Shown here: positions 36,472-45,485 of the stretch, piece after piece | Layout of the letters: every line of letters starts with the position of its first letter | Numbering within the stretch: the first letter of the stretch is position 1 | Assembly: GCF_900111075.1 (NCBI RefSeq) | Contig: NZ_FOFZ01000002.1 | Location: forward strand, 434,001 to 498,000 | Source of the DNA: Flavobacterium frigoris | GTDB taxonomy: Bacteria > Bacteroidota > Bacteroidia > Flavobacteriales > Flavobacteriaceae | Direction of reading: 5' to 3' | DNA: 64,000 bases | The notes under the pieces: generated by a model | Databases searched by the model: none | What the model was told of the DNA's origin: nothing | Seen by the model: the letters and a program-made list of their open reading frames with translations, nothing else | Position numbers and translations under genes: made by a program

Positions 36472-37626
36472 ATGCAGTTTTCCGAAAGAAGAAATACAAC
36501 ACGTTGGATTATTATTTTTGTTTCATTTTTGATAATTTCAATGATTCTATGGAACACCTATACCTTTTTTCAAATATTCAAAAATGAAGAACGTTTAAAG
36601 ATGAATCTTTGGGCAAAAGCTCAAAAAACACTTATTAACGCTGGACAAAATACTGATGTTGAGCTCCCGCTTCAAATCTTCAGTAACAATACGTCAATAC
36701 CTATTATCCTTACTGAGAATGACAGCATCATCAATACCGTGAATATCGATGATGCAATTGTAAAAGACAATACTAGAGCTAACGCATTTTTATCAAATTT
36801 AAAAAATGAAAATACCCCTATCGTAATTGAATATGATCCCGGAAAATTTCAAAAATTATATTATGGTAATTCGGCATTGTTGAATAAATTAAAATATTAT
36901 CCCATTGCCTTATTACTCATAATTGTTTTATTTTCTGCCTTAGTCTATTATTTTTATCGAAGCACGAAAATAGCAACTCAAAACAAACTTTGGGCGGGAA
37001 TGGCAAAAGAAACAGCACACCAAATAGGCACACCACTTTCTTCTTTAATAGGATGGGTCGAAATCTTGAAATCTGAAAATGTTGATGAATCAACAACGAT
37101 GGAAATTGAAAAAGACATTGAACGCTTACAGACCATTACAGATCGTTTCTCAAAAATTGGCTCGGAACCCATCTTAGAAAAGAAGGACATTATTGAGGAG
37201 ACCTTTCAATCCTATAACTATCTTCAATCTCGCTTTTCGAAACAAATAGAATTTACTTTTGAAAGTCCGAAATCGCCCATTTTTATCATGCTTAACGCAA
37301 CCTTACACAGCTGGACGATTGAAAATCTGGTTAAGAATGCTATTGATGCCATGAAAGGAAGAGGCAAACTGGCTTTAAAAATAGAACAAGACCACGATTC
37401 CGTAAAAATAAGTGTGACTGATAGCGGAAGTGGAATTCAGAAAAGCCAATTTAAAAGGGTCTTTGAGCCAGGCTTTACTACCAAAAAAAGAGGATGGGGA
37501 TTAGGTTTATCTCTAACAAAAAGGATTGTAGAAGAATACCACAAAGGATCGATTAAAGTGTCTCGTTCTGAAATAGGGAAAGGAACTACTATGCAAATCA
37601 CTTTTAAAAAAAGCAATCTAGTTTAA
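36472..37626 (+). CDS. Orphan sensor histidine kinase
   Basis: 384 residues. TM1 (about 12-32), a periplasmic sensor segment of about 110 residues, TM2 (about 145-163), a HisKA-like helix with AKETAHQIGTPLSSL (phospho-acceptor His 183), and an HATPase domain with N box ENLVKNAIDAM, G1 DSGSGI, F box FEPGFTTK and G2 GWGLGLSL. No response regulator lies next to it, so its partner is elsewhere. The HQIGTP form in place of HELRTP marks a distinct HisKA subclass frequent in Bacteroidota. It converges with the transglutaminase-like gene with a 9-base overlap. Confidence 0.9.
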   Translation: MQFSERRNTTRWIIIFVSFLIISMILWNTYTFFQIFKNEERLKMNLWAKAQKTLINAGQNTDVELPLQIFSNNTSIPIILTENDSIINTVNIDDAIVKDNTRANAFLSNLKNENTPIVIEYDPGKFQKLYYGNSALLNKLKYYPIALLLIIVLFSALVYYFYRSTKIATQNKLWAGMAKETAHQIGTPLSSLIGWVEILKSENVDESTTMEIEKDIERLQTITDRFSKIGSEPILEKKDIIEETFQSYNYLQSRFSKQIEFTFESPKSPIFIMLNATLHSWTIENLVKNAIDAMKGRGKLALKIEQDHDSVKISVTDSGSGIQKSQFKRVFEPGFTTKKRGWGLGLSLTKRIVEEYHKGSIKVSRSEIGKGTTMQITFKKSNLV

Positions 37627-38781
37627 AGGAACTCCGAACCAAGACACTTTCGAGAACATGGTTTTTCTAACTATTTTAGATTTACTTAAATAATTTTCAA
37701 CAAACAAAGCATGCTCGTCGGCTTGCGCCAAAGCTGTCTCAATTGATTTTTTAATCGAAGCTACATTTGATCCGTTTTCAGTCCCTACTGAACCAATGCT
37801 GTAAATATTGTTTTGACATTTGGCAAGCTTTTCTCTTGGAGTTTGAATCATTTTATTAATCTCTTCATCTGAAAAAGTGGGTTTAAACTTATTGTTTCTG
37901 TAATAAATAAAATCATTCAGTAGGACAACCGCTTCATTCAATTCGATCACAATGGAATTCAATTTCTCAATATTTGTATTTTGTCGCACAGAGGCCAACT
38001 CTTTCTTTTTGCCTTCGTAACGTTCTAGAATCATAGCGTTTTTTATACCATTTTTTTCTATTCGCGCAGCTGATTCAAACAACTGATCGATTTCTGACAA
38101 AGCATTTTGTTTGGTGATTTCTTTTTTAAAGTCAAAATATTTCTTGGATTTATTCACTTGGATTTTACCCTCATAAAACTCACCATTAGTAATGGGGTAA
38201 TTTAAGAATTGCCATAAATAATCAAATGGAATATGTGAGGCAATCATTTTAGCAGGTTCTACCTTAAAATAAGCATTATTCAATTTCTTATAAAATTTGC
38301 CATTATTAACATAGCCAGCACCCCAAGTGGGGTCAAACACATACCACACACCATCGATATTTGCAGCGGCCCAAGCATGAGCCAAGTTCCCCACTTTTCC
38401 GTTTTGCTTTGTATACCCTTCAATTATATAGGATTCTATTCCAACTTTACTCGAAAGTTCATTAAAAACGGTAGCATAATGAATACAAACCCCTTTTTTT
38501 GTCTGTAAAGTCTTTGTTATTTTTTCCTGAACTGTTTCATCGAAGTTTACTGCGTACATATTAGCCACATCATAGCTTATAGTAGATGCGGTCCAATAAA
38601 AAATAGCCCGTATTTTATCAGTGTCCGTTTTGAAATTAGCATTGATGTATTTAGCAATTGATTCCGCAGAAGTAGCAGAAACGGCAGCCATTTTACCGTC
38701 AATCAAAGCATATCCAGTAGTGACTTGCCCGAAACTTAGAAAAGAGAAAAAGAAAGAAAATAGTATAAAAATATTTCTCAT
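37618..38781 (-). CDS. Secreted transglutaminase-like domain protein
   Basis: 387 residues from ATG 38781 (MRNIFILFSFFFSFLSFG is a signal peptide). Transglutaminase core triad: Cys in GVCIHYATVF, His in LAHAWAAANIDG, Asp in VWYVFDPTWG. Such domains act as proteases, amidases or protein cross-linkers in the periplasm; substrate unknown. The C-terminal about 170 residues are helical and not recognised. Its 3' end overlaps the histidine kinase end, on the opposite strand. Confidence 0.85.
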   Translation of the reverse strand: MRNIFILFSFFFSFLSFGQVTTGYALIDGKMAAVSATSAESIAKYINANFKTDTDKIRAIFYWTASTISYDVANMYAVNFDETVQEKITKTLQTKKGVCIHYATVFNELSSKVGIESYIIEGYTKQNGKVGNLAHAWAAANIDGVWYVFDPTWGAGYVNNGKFYKKLNNAYFKVEPAKMIASHIPFDYLWQFLNYPITNGEFYEGKIQVNKSKKYFDFKKEITKQNALSEIDQLFESAARIEKNGIKNAMILERYEGKKKELASVRQNTNIEKLNSIVIELNEAVVLLNDFIYYRNNKFKPTFSDEEINKMIQTPREKLAKCQNNIYSIGSVGTENGSNVASIKKSIETALAQADEHALFVENYLSKSKIVRKTMFSKVSWFGVPLN

Positions 38782-38807
38782 ATTATATAGTGTAAGCCCA
38801 TAAATTA

Positions 38808-38837
38808 AAAGGGAATAGGTTTTCACCTATTCCCTTT
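38808..38837 (-). terminator. Terminator of the greA-HIT operon
   Basis: 13-bp perfect stem AAAGGGAATAGGT / ACCTATTCCCTTT with a 4-base loop, T-rich on the minus strand; 40 bases after the HIT gene. Confidence 0.75.
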
Positions 38838-38877
38838 CTAAACGAAAACCATACCAATTTATTTTATTTATAAAAAA

Positions 38878-39267
38878 TTATAGGTTGATTTTAATATTTT
38901 CTGCTAAAGCTTCAAATTCTTCCTTAGTTAAAGATACTTTATTTTGAAAACGCATTTCATCCATCTCATTCAATGGAATCAAATGAACATGTGCATGAGG
39001 AACTTCCAGTCCTACGACTGCCATTCCTACCCTTTTGCAAGGAACTGTTTTTTCTAATGCGATAGCTACTTTTCTTGCAAAATGCATTAATCCCAAATAA
39101 TGGGCTTCATCCATATCAAAAATCTTATCGACTTCAAATTTCGGGATACAAAGTGTATGCCCTTTTGCATTTGGATTGACATCTAGAAAAGCCAAATAAT
39201 TTTCGTCTTCCGCTATTTTATAACAAGGAATTTCTCCGTTTACGATTTTAGTGAATATTGAACTCAT
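38878..39267 (-). CDS. HIT-family nucleotide hydrolase
   Basis: 129 residues, Hint branch: histidine triad VPHAHVHLIP near residue 90, preceded by IFTKIVNGEIPCYKIAEDE and GHTLCIPK. Hydrolyses nucleoside phosphoramidates or similar compounds. Downstream of greA, 134 bases apart, with one of the C-rich repeats in the gap. Confidence 0.92.
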   Translation of the reverse strand: MSSIFTKIVNGEIPCYKIAEDENYLAFLDVNPNAKGHTLCIPKFEVDKIFDMDEAHYLGLMHFARKVAIALEKTVPCKRVGMAVVGLEVPHAHVHLIPLNEMDEMRFQNKVSLTKEEFEALAENIKINL

Positions 39268-39288
39268 TTTTTAAGACTTTTATTAAAT

Positions 39289-39321
39289 CCTCCCCCAGTC
39301 CCCCTATGAATGAAGGGGAGT
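39289..39321. repeat. C-rich intergenic hairpin repeat, copy 3
   Basis: CTCCCC (39290-39295) and GGGGAG (39315-39320) arms between greA and the HIT gene. Just beyond, an ACTGAATACTC direct repeat occurs twice (39373 and 39388 region). Confidence 0.5.
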
Positions 39322-39401
39322 CAATCCGGAAGTAGATTGTGAATATTATAATTAATTTATAACTGTAAACTGCGACTGAATACTCAAAACTGAATACTCC
39401 C

Positions 39402-39878
39402 TTAGTCGCGCGAAATCTCCATAATTTCAAATTTCAGCACTCCATTTGGCACTGTAATTTCGGCAACATCACCTACTTTTTTACCAAGTAATCCTTTTCC
39501 AATAGGAGAAGTAACTGATATTTTTCCGCTTTTTAAATCGGCTTCACTTTCAGCAACAAGTCGATATTTCAATTCCATTCCGTTAGATTGGTTTTTGATT
39601 TTTACGTTAGATAAAACCAACACCTTAGAAACATCAAGATGAGTTTCATCAATCAGTCGCGCATTAGAATGTACTTCCTCTAGCTTAGCAATTCTCATCT
39701 CCAGCATTCCTTGCGCTTCTTTTGCGGCATCGTACTCTGCATTTTCAGACAAATCTCCTTTATCTCTCGCTTCAGCTATATCTGCAGATGCTTTTGGACG
39801 CATCACGCTTTTTAAATAATCTAATTCCTCTCTTAATTTTTTTAATCCTTCTGCCGTGTAATAAGATATTGCGCTCAT
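39402..39878 (-). CDS. greA: Transcription elongation factor GreA
   Basis: 158 residues. N-terminal coiled coil (about 1-75) with the acidic tip DKGDLSENAEYDAAKE, whose Asp and Glu stimulate transcript cleavage in backtracked RNA polymerase, followed by the C-terminal FKBP-like domain (SPIGKGLLGKKVGDVAEI). Its leader carries a terminator-like hairpin right behind the predicted promoter, as does the leader of rimP-nusA-infB. Confidence 0.97.
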   Translation of the reverse strand: MSAISYYTAEGLKKLREELDYLKSVMRPKASADIAEARDKGDLSENAEYDAAKEAQGMLEMRIAKLEEVHSNARLIDETHLDVSKVLVLSNVKIKNQSNGMELKYRLVAESEADLKSGKISVTSPIGKGLLGKKVGDVAEITVPNGVLKFEIMEISRD

Positions 39879-39904
39879 AGTTTCATCGTTTATGTAAATA
39901 GAAA

Positions 39905-39926
39905 AAATCCCATCAGGACGGGATTT
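39905..39926 (-). promoter_or_regulatory. Terminator-like hairpin in the greA leader
   Basis: 7-bp stem AAATCCC / GGGATTT with an 8-base loop; on the minus strand it is followed by T-rich sequence. The predicted start site is only a few bases before the stem, so it sits at the 5' end of the mRNA, 27 bases before the greA ATG. Confidence 0.55.
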
Positions 39927-39933
39927 CTTTTCT

Positions 39934-39941
39934 CAAAGATA
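39934..39941 (-). promoter_or_regulatory. Predicted -7 promoter box of greA
   Basis: Minus strand TATCTTTG, full TAnnTTTG match. Confidence 0.55.
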
Positions 39942-40002
39942 CTTTTATTTTTTTAAGTCTATAATTATATGTTAATCATATTTAATTCAAAGTTAAATAA
40001 AT

Positions 40003-40010
40003 TAAATTTG
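40003..40010 (+). promoter_or_regulatory. Predicted -7 promoter box of the Rieske-like lipoprotein gene
   Basis: TAAATTTG; divergent from the greA promoter, about 60 bases apart. Confidence 0.5.
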
Positions 40011-40041
40011 TTTCGCTAATACTTTTAATTTATTTTAAATA

Positions 40042-40461
40042 ATGAAAAAACACCTTTTTCTACTCGTACTATTGCCTCTTTTTTTTAACTGTAGCGACAA
40101 TGGTTCTCGCAATAATAACCCTTATCTACCTAACTATACATTTACTATAGATATCAACATGAATTTGCCTGCCTATTCGAACCTAAAATTCGTAAGTAAT
40201 GCTGTTTATTACTCTGGCGTGGGAGTCAAAGGCATTTACATATTCAACACTGGAAGTGGCTATAATGCATTCGACGCCGCTTGTCCAAATCAAGCTTTAA
40301 GTTCTTGTTCTACTATGACCTTAAAAGGAATAAATATAGTTTGTGATTGCGATAACGCTGAATATAGCTTGTTTAGCGGTTTAAGTCAAACTGGACTACA
40401 ATATCCTCTAAAACAATATCGGGTGGAAGTTAACGGAACTTCGTTGAGAGTGTATAATTAA
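40042..40461 (+). CDS. Lipoprotein with degenerate Rieske-like domain
   Basis: 139 residues; signal peptide with lipobox (LLPLFFNC, Cys 17). The C-terminal half has the layout of a Rieske 2Fe-2S domain (FDAACPNQ, later IVCDCDNAEYSLFSG, then YPLKQYRVEVNG), but both His ligands are missing: CPN instead of CxH and CDCD instead of CxxH. Five cysteines remain in the domain, so a different cofactor or disulfides are possible. Cluster binding is doubtful. Monocistronic, with promoter and terminator. Confidence 0.7.
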   Translation: MKKHLFLLVLLPLFFNCSDNGSRNNNPYLPNYTFTIDINMNLPAYSNLKFVSNAVYYSGVGVKGIYIFNTGSGYNAFDAACPNQALSSCSTMTLKGINIVCDCDNAEYSLFSGLSQTGLQYPLKQYRVEVNGTSLRVYN

Positions 40462-40467
40462 AACTAA

Positions 40468-40499
40468 AAAAGCCTGAAAGCGAATGTTTTCAGGCTTTT
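40468..40499. terminator. Bidirectional terminator between the Rieske-like gene and the TonB receptor gene
   Basis: 12-bp stem AAAAGCCTGAAA / TTTCAGGCTTTT with an 8-base loop. Confidence 0.8.
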
Positions 40500-40519
40500 C
40501 ACTACTACAATATAAAAAA

Positions 40520-42694
40520 CTAAAACTTCAATGTCAATCCTGCCAAGAAATTAATTCGCGCTTGTGGATAATAATATGGATAAACGTCATACATATATCC
40601 ATTTGATACATATTTCTTGTCTAAAATATTGTTCACCAATCCAGTAATTACAATTGATTTAAAAACAGATTTTGGTTTAATTTCATATGCCACATTCAAA
40701 TCGATGACAAAATAATTAGCCAATTTTGCAGCCGGCAGTTCAATATTATTCATGTATTGCTCTCCTACAAATTTTTGCAACCAAGAAATCTGAAGATTCT
40801 GTAAAGGCTTGTACGTAATAACATTCCCAACTATAACCGATGGCGAATAAGCAATGTCTGTAGTTCCATAATTTTCGCCTTCAACGGCTAAATCAACATT
40901 TTTATTAGTGCTCAAAGTAAAATTTGGCCTCACCATAAACTTCTCTGAAACAGTAATAGAGGCATCAACTTCTAAACCTAAACGATAACTTTTTTCGCTG
41001 TTAGAACGAATTGGACTCCCAACATTATCCAGTTTTCCAGTTAATATCAATTGATCTTTGTATGCCATATAGTACACATTCGAATTGAATTTGATTTTGT
41101 TTGAAGCATATCTCCAACCCATTTCAAAATCATTTAATTTTTCAGGTTTTGCATTTCCGCCTTCATAATCAGTTCTGTTAGGTTCGCGATTGGCTCTGGC
41201 ATAAGAAAAATACAAAGCGTTATTAGAGTTAAGATCAAAATTCAAACCTGCCTTTGGATTGAAGAAATTAAAGTTGTCATTGACAATTCCAGTTTCGGCT
41301 CCATTAGCTTTATACTGTACGTTTCTCAATTGTAAATCGCCAAATAAACTTAGTTTATCAGTAATTTGATAATTGGCTTTGGCAAAAATATTCCCATCTG
41401 TTTTGGTTGCAACATCACTATAATAACGATCTCCTAATTCGCTTGTTGAAGCATAACGTGCCCAAATTACTTTCCCAAAATGAATTCCTTCATACTTGTT
41501 GTAGCCACCGCCAAAAATCACATCTAGTTTTCCGCTTTTATAATTAGCCGAGAAAGTCGTTCCGTAGAAATCATTATCCAACCATTTCTGACGAATAAGG
41601 TCTGTTTTATTAATTGTTGTTCCACCAATAACAATTGGAGTTAATCCATAAGCCGAGAATTTTGCGTTCTCTTTATAATTTTCATAATAACCTTTCCCTT
41701 TGGTATAATGGAAAGCTAAATTTGTGCTCCAGTTTGTTGACACCTTTTCATTCCAATGCAGTTGATAATGGTCTTGTTGGTAATTATCAGTTTCATTGTC
41801 ATAAAAACGAGTTTTTCCAAACTCATCTGTATACATTCCAGCAGTATTGAAAGTCCGGTCGTTTTGTAGCAAATCCAAATCTTCTAAACCATTCCAAGAC
41901 TGATAGGTTTTTTCTGTACCTCCAAAAGCCAATGCTTTAATCAAGGTCGTTTTACCCACATAAGTTCCTTGTAAGAAATAGGATTTTAAATCCGAAGCCG
42001 CTCTGTCAATATACCCATCCGATTTTAAAGCAGAAAGACGTCCTGCCACTTCAAAATGATTGTCAATTAAACCAGTACTAAATTTAACCGTATGTTTTCT
42101 AGTATTAAAACTCCCAAAAGAATTAGAGATTTCTCCATTGCTATCTTTAGCATAACTATCTGTAAGCATGTTCAGGCTTGCGCCAAAAGCACCCGATCCA
42201 TTAGTGGATGTTCCTACACCACGTTGCAGTTGCAAGCTTTCTAGTGAAGAAGCAAAGTCAGGCATGTTTACCCAATAGGTTCCATGACTTTCCGAGTCGT
42301 TGTAAGGTATTCCGTTGATCGTTACATTCACACGAGTGGCATCGCTACCACGAACACGAATACCAGTATACCCTACTCCATTTCCAGCATCAGAAGTGGT
42401 GACAACTGACGGTAAATAATTCATTAAAATAGGAATGTCTTGTCCTAAATTACGTGGAGCAATCTCTTTTTTACTCAAATTACTAAAACTAACCGGTGTC
42501 TTTGCAGTAACTCGAACCGCCGAAACTAGCACCTCATCCAGTTGATTTACCGAAGTAGTGTCTTTAACTTGTGAAAAGGAGTGAAAAGAAAAGAATGAAA
42601 AGAAAAGAGACAGTAAAAAAGTTACACTTTGTGTCTTTGTACTCCTGCCTATCGCAGGCAGGTTTGTGCGAGAAAAATTAAAAATAGTATTCAT
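40520..42694 (-). CDS. TonB-dependent outer-membrane receptor under TPP control (likely thiamine uptake)
   Basis: 724 residues. Signal region, plug domain (LDEVLVSAVRVTAKTP as TonB-box region, then IRVRGSDATRVNVTINGIPYNDSESHGTYWVNMPDF) and a 22-strand-type barrel ending in the aromatic terminus FLAGLTLKF. No N-terminal carboxypeptidase-like domain, unlike SusC. The gene follows a TPP riboswitch, which points to thiamine or a precursor as ligand (Omr1 type). The N-terminus is odd: the codons for NLPAIGR come from a CCTGCC/GGCAGG palindrome (about 42646-42664), pushing the hydrophobic core to residues 25-42; no later Met offers a better start. Confidence 0.88.
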   Translation of the reverse strand: MNTIFNFSRTNLPAIGRSTKTQSVTFLLSLFFSFFSFHSFSQVKDTTSVNQLDEVLVSAVRVTAKTPVSFSNLSKKEIAPRNLGQDIPILMNYLPSVVTTSDAGNGVGYTGIRVRGSDATRVNVTINGIPYNDSESHGTYWVNMPDFASSLESLQLQRGVGTSTNGSGAFGASLNMLTDSYAKDSNGEISNSFGSFNTRKHTVKFSTGLIDNHFEVAGRLSALKSDGYIDRAASDLKSYFLQGTYVGKTTLIKALAFGGTEKTYQSWNGLEDLDLLQNDRTFNTAGMYTDEFGKTRFYDNETDNYQQDHYQLHWNEKVSTNWSTNLAFHYTKGKGYYENYKENAKFSAYGLTPIVIGGTTINKTDLIRQKWLDNDFYGTTFSANYKSGKLDVIFGGGYNKYEGIHFGKVIWARYASTSELGDRYYSDVATKTDGNIFAKANYQITDKLSLFGDLQLRNVQYKANGAETGIVNDNFNFFNPKAGLNFDLNSNNALYFSYARANREPNRTDYEGGNAKPEKLNDFEMGWRYASNKIKFNSNVYYMAYKDQLILTGKLDNVGSPIRSNSEKSYRLGLEVDASITVSEKFMVRPNFTLSTNKNVDLAVEGENYGTTDIAYSPSVIVGNVITYKPLQNLQISWLQKFVGEQYMNNIELPAAKLANYFVIDLNVAYEIKPKSVFKSIVITGLVNNILDKKYVSNGYMYDVYPYYYPQARINFLAGLTLKF
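42646..42664. repeat. Palindrome inside the 5' coding part of the TonB receptor gene
   Basis: CCTGCC-tatc-GCAGGCAGG type palindrome, next to an ACAAAGACACAAAGTG stretch; both look like intergenic repeat material now translated as the start of the receptor. Confidence 0.5.
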
Positions 42695-42799
42695 CCGTAA
42701 AAAAGATTACGAATAAAAGGGGGAATTATTCCTTTTGTTAAATTAAAAAATGATTGTTTCCTACGACAAAATAATAGCGTGCACTCTATAATTGTATCG

Positions 42800-42876
42800 T
42801 TTTTTCCCTTAGCAACATTACTTGCTCAGGTTCGTTGGGTATGATCTCAGCTCGTTATTTAGAGCACCCCTTTGAG
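42800..42876 (-). ncRNA. TPP riboswitch of the TonB receptor gene
   Basis: On the minus strand: TCAAAGGGGTGCTC, GAGCTGAGATCATACCC, AACGAACCTGAGCAAG, TGTTGCTAAGGGAAAA, the full THI-box core. It lies about 105 bases before the receptor ATG; GGAAT/ATTCC pairing near 42735 may be part of the expression platform. Confidence 0.95.
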
Positions 42877-42882
42877 ACGGTG

Positions 42883-42890
42883 CAAATGTA
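42883..42890 (-). promoter_or_regulatory. Predicted -7 promoter box of the TonB receptor gene
   Basis: Minus strand TACATTTG, identical to the box of the thi operon, directly before the aptamer. Confidence 0.65.
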
Positions 42891-42938
42891 ACCTTAAAAA
42901 TATCAAATATCAAAATTTTATTCGTCGGAAAATCAGCA

Positions 42939-43343
42939 TTAGTCATGATCTGGTTTTCTACGATTTTGCTTAACTTGGGATACGTTCTTTTTATTTTTAA
43001 TCCGCTTTCGTATCGCTGATTTAGGAATTTTTGTTGCTAGTCTAATTTTCGGAACCTCCAAGCCTTTTTTGACGACTTCCAAAAAACGTTTGGTAACTAT
43101 TTCTTTATTTCTAAGCTGACTACGGTCTTCATCACAATTTAGAATTAAAACAAAATCAGTAGTTAATCGTGAGGCCAAATTCACTTTCAGCAATTCTTTT
43201 TCTTTCTCGGTTACACCTTGTGAATGTTCCACATCAAAAGTCAATACCACTTTAGAGGAAACTTTGTTGACATTTTGCCCACCAGCCCCGCTACTGCGAA
43301 CCGCTTTATATTGTAATTCTGATATTATTTTTTGAATCTCCAT
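42939..43343 (-). CDS. arfB: Ribosome rescue peptidyl-tRNA hydrolase ArfB
   Basis: 134 residues. Release-factor-like domain with GGQ in SGAGGQNVNKV near residue 21 and the basic C-terminal tail (KRIKNKKNVSQVKQNRRKPDHD) that enters the empty mRNA channel of stalled ribosomes. It lacks codon-recognition domains, separating it from RF1/RF2. 30 bases downstream of the NadR/DUF4301 gene on the same strand. Confidence 0.92.
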   Translation of the reverse strand: MEIQKIISELQYKAVRSSGAGGQNVNKVSSKVVLTFDVEHSQGVTEKEKELLKVNLASRLTTDFVLILNCDEDRSQLRNKEIVTKRFLEVVKKGLEVPKIRLATKIPKSAIRKRIKNKKNVSQVKQNRRKPDHD

Positions 43344-43373
43344 TTGGATTTAATTTAGTACACCAAAACAACG

Positions 43374-45485
43374 TTATTGTTGGTGCGCATTTTTCAACAA
43401 ATCATTTACCGTTTTAACTGGATTAAAAGTTATCAACGGGACTTCTATAAAGATCGTTAACCAATTAGCCATTGCCCCATTCCATAGTCCGGGCAATTCA
43501 TATCCTTTAATATTTTTTCCAGAATTAGTCTTTTTGACTAAAAACCCACTATTCTGGTTAATGAATTGAGTCAAATCAAACTTTTCGTTTTTATAATTCT
43601 TAGTTCCACATACTAAATCAACCGGATTAAAATGGGTCGCACTATTCAATATACTATTTTGCTTGTTATCATTTAAATCAATCTGTGAAGTTTCAACGAT
43701 TTGCAATGAAACTTGATTCTTTTCGTCTTTTACCCAGAATGGACCACCACCAGCTTCTCCTTCATTTATTACCATTCCGCATACACGTATGGGTCTATTT
43801 AAAGCAGATGTAATTGCGGCAATTTTATTTTCAAATGTAAAAGAATCAAAACTTTCAGCTAATTTTACATTGAATTTTTTATCTAAAAATAGCGCTATTT
43901 CCTCCACTTTAGTAGCGTCATTTTCATCAGAGTCTATTACATTTAGATAGTCAAAAACTTGATTTTGCAACTCTAACAAAACTCCTGCCAATGCTTTCTT
44001 ATACAATGCAATTGCATCATTATTATGCAAGATTACATTATCAATATTCTTAATAAAAATAACATCTGCATCTAGCGCATTTAGATTTTCAATTAAAGCT
44101 CCATGTCCTCCTGGTCTAAAAACCAAATTCCCTTTCTCATTTCTAAAAATAGCGTTAGATTCCTCTACAGCAATAGTATCAGTACTTTTATTCTGATAGG
44201 AATATTGAATTTCTACTGTGTTTTTTGTCTCTGTCTCCACTCTATCTAAAGTCTTTTTAATAATGTCTTGAAATTGAGACTGATGTTCTTTTGAAACTGT
44301 AAAATGAAGATTCGATTTACCATTTGAACTTGAGTAATAGCCACACTCATACAAATGTTCTTCTATTGGAGATGCTATATTGGCGTAATATTTATGAAAA
44401 GGCAAAATTCCTTTTGGCTTATTTGCGAAATCAAAATACTGAGGATCTAACATCATTTTTATAAAAAAATAATTTTTATAATCTCGATCTAGACTATCAA
44501 AATTTGGGTGCACTTTTTTTAATTGCTCGTGAACCATATTAAAAAAAGCAAATTTATCCATACCCACAATAAACACAGCCAGATCAGTATCTTTTTTTCT
44601 ATTGATATAGGCGTTTATCGTTTCCTCTCCTATTTTAAAATCAGATAAAAAGACCGATAAAAATTTAAACATTCTACTCGCAGCTCCTGAGGCAGGAACA
44701 AACTTTAGCAATTTAAGCTTCGATTTCTCTTGATCAAAAAAAGCGGCTTTCTCAGAAAATTCTTTTTCAGAAAATTTCACAATGCCATTATTGAATGTCG
44801 CCGCTGATAATAGATGCATTTTAGGAATTCCGTTTTTAAAAATCGCTAATTGTCTTTTGATATTTTCGATTGGGATTCCATGTTCATAAATTTGAACAAA
44901 ATCAAGCGAAGACAGCCCCATTTCTTTGGCTTTTGTCAAGCCCTCAATAATTGAAATTGCTTTTGCAAGCCTCAAATTTTTATCACCAGAAAGTGTTATG
45001 AATGGTTTATTATTATCTATCAATGATTTTTTAAAAACCGCAAAAACAGCGTCTCGTCCTTCCGCTTTATCCCTTAAGTCATCTTTTTCCCACGGCACAT
45101 CGATGTCCGTAAGAAAAAACAAATCATACTCGTGTTCCTGAGCAGCTTTATGTAATAATGGGTCACAGTAATTGTAATACACTTCAGAAAAAACGGTAGT
45201 CACCAATAAATTTGTATCGCAGAACAAGTACTTATTAGCGATTGATAGTCCGTGATTTTCCAATTTAGTTTGACCATAAGCAATGGGTAACATATCATCA
45301 ACGTCACAGATAAGTGCGCTTCTATCCCACTTTTCTTGTAAATAATCCCTAGCGAATTCAGGAACCCAGGCTGTTTTATAGTGATCGGCAAGCTGTATCG
45401 CCAAAGTTGTTTTTCCAGTACTTTCTGGTCCAAACATGGCAATTTTTATAATTGCAGATTGCTCTTGTTTAAGATTTTTCTCCAT
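43374..45485 (-). CDS. Fusion of NadR-type nicotinamide ribose kinase domain and DUF4301
   Basis: 703 residues from ATG 45485 (upstream codons to 45596 overlap pnuC and are not protein-like). Residues 10-185 are a NadR-type P-loop kinase: GPESTGKTT (19-27), VPEFARDYL, FCDTNLL, FLTDIDVPWEKDDLRD. From about 189 (MGLSSLDFVQIYEHGIP, itself a plausible old start) to the end is DUF4301. This part has PASGAASRM (264-272), like the nucleotide-binding loop of sugar-nucleotidyltransferases, and RPGGHGALIENL with KNIDNV (457-484), like the PGHGD and NIDN blocks of UDP-glucose pyrophosphorylases. So a kinase seems joined to a nucleotidyltransferase-like enzyme. pnuC overlaps its start by 40 bases, fitting nicotinamide riboside or thiamine salvage. 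Substrates are inferred. Confidence 0.8.
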   Translation of the reverse strand: MEKNLKQEQSAIIKIAMFGPESTGKTTLAIQLADHYKTAWVPEFARDYLQEKWDRSALICDVDDMLPIAYGQTKLENHGLSIANKYLFCDTNLLVTTVFSEVYYNYCDPLLHKAAQEHEYDLFFLTDIDVPWEKDDLRDKAEGRDAVFAVFKKSLIDNNKPFITLSGDKNLRLAKAISIIEGLTKAKEMGLSSLDFVQIYEHGIPIENIKRQLAIFKNGIPKMHLLSAATFNNGIVKFSEKEFSEKAAFFDQEKSKLKLLKFVPASGAASRMFKFLSVFLSDFKIGEETINAYINRKKDTDLAVFIVGMDKFAFFNMVHEQLKKVHPNFDSLDRDYKNYFFIKMMLDPQYFDFANKPKGILPFHKYYANIASPIEEHLYECGYYSSSNGKSNLHFTVSKEHQSQFQDIIKKTLDRVETETKNTVEIQYSYQNKSTDTIAVEESNAIFRNEKGNLVFRPGGHGALIENLNALDADVIFIKNIDNVILHNNDAIALYKKALAGVLLELQNQVFDYLNVIDSDENDATKVEEIALFLDKKFNVKLAESFDSFTFENKIAAITSALNRPIRVCGMVINEGEAGGGPFWVKDEKNQVSLQIVETSQIDLNDNKQNSILNSATHFNPVDLVCGTKNYKNEKFDLTQFINQNSGFLVKKTNSGKNIKGYELPGLWNGAMANWLTIFIEVPLITFNPVKTVNDLLKNAHQQ

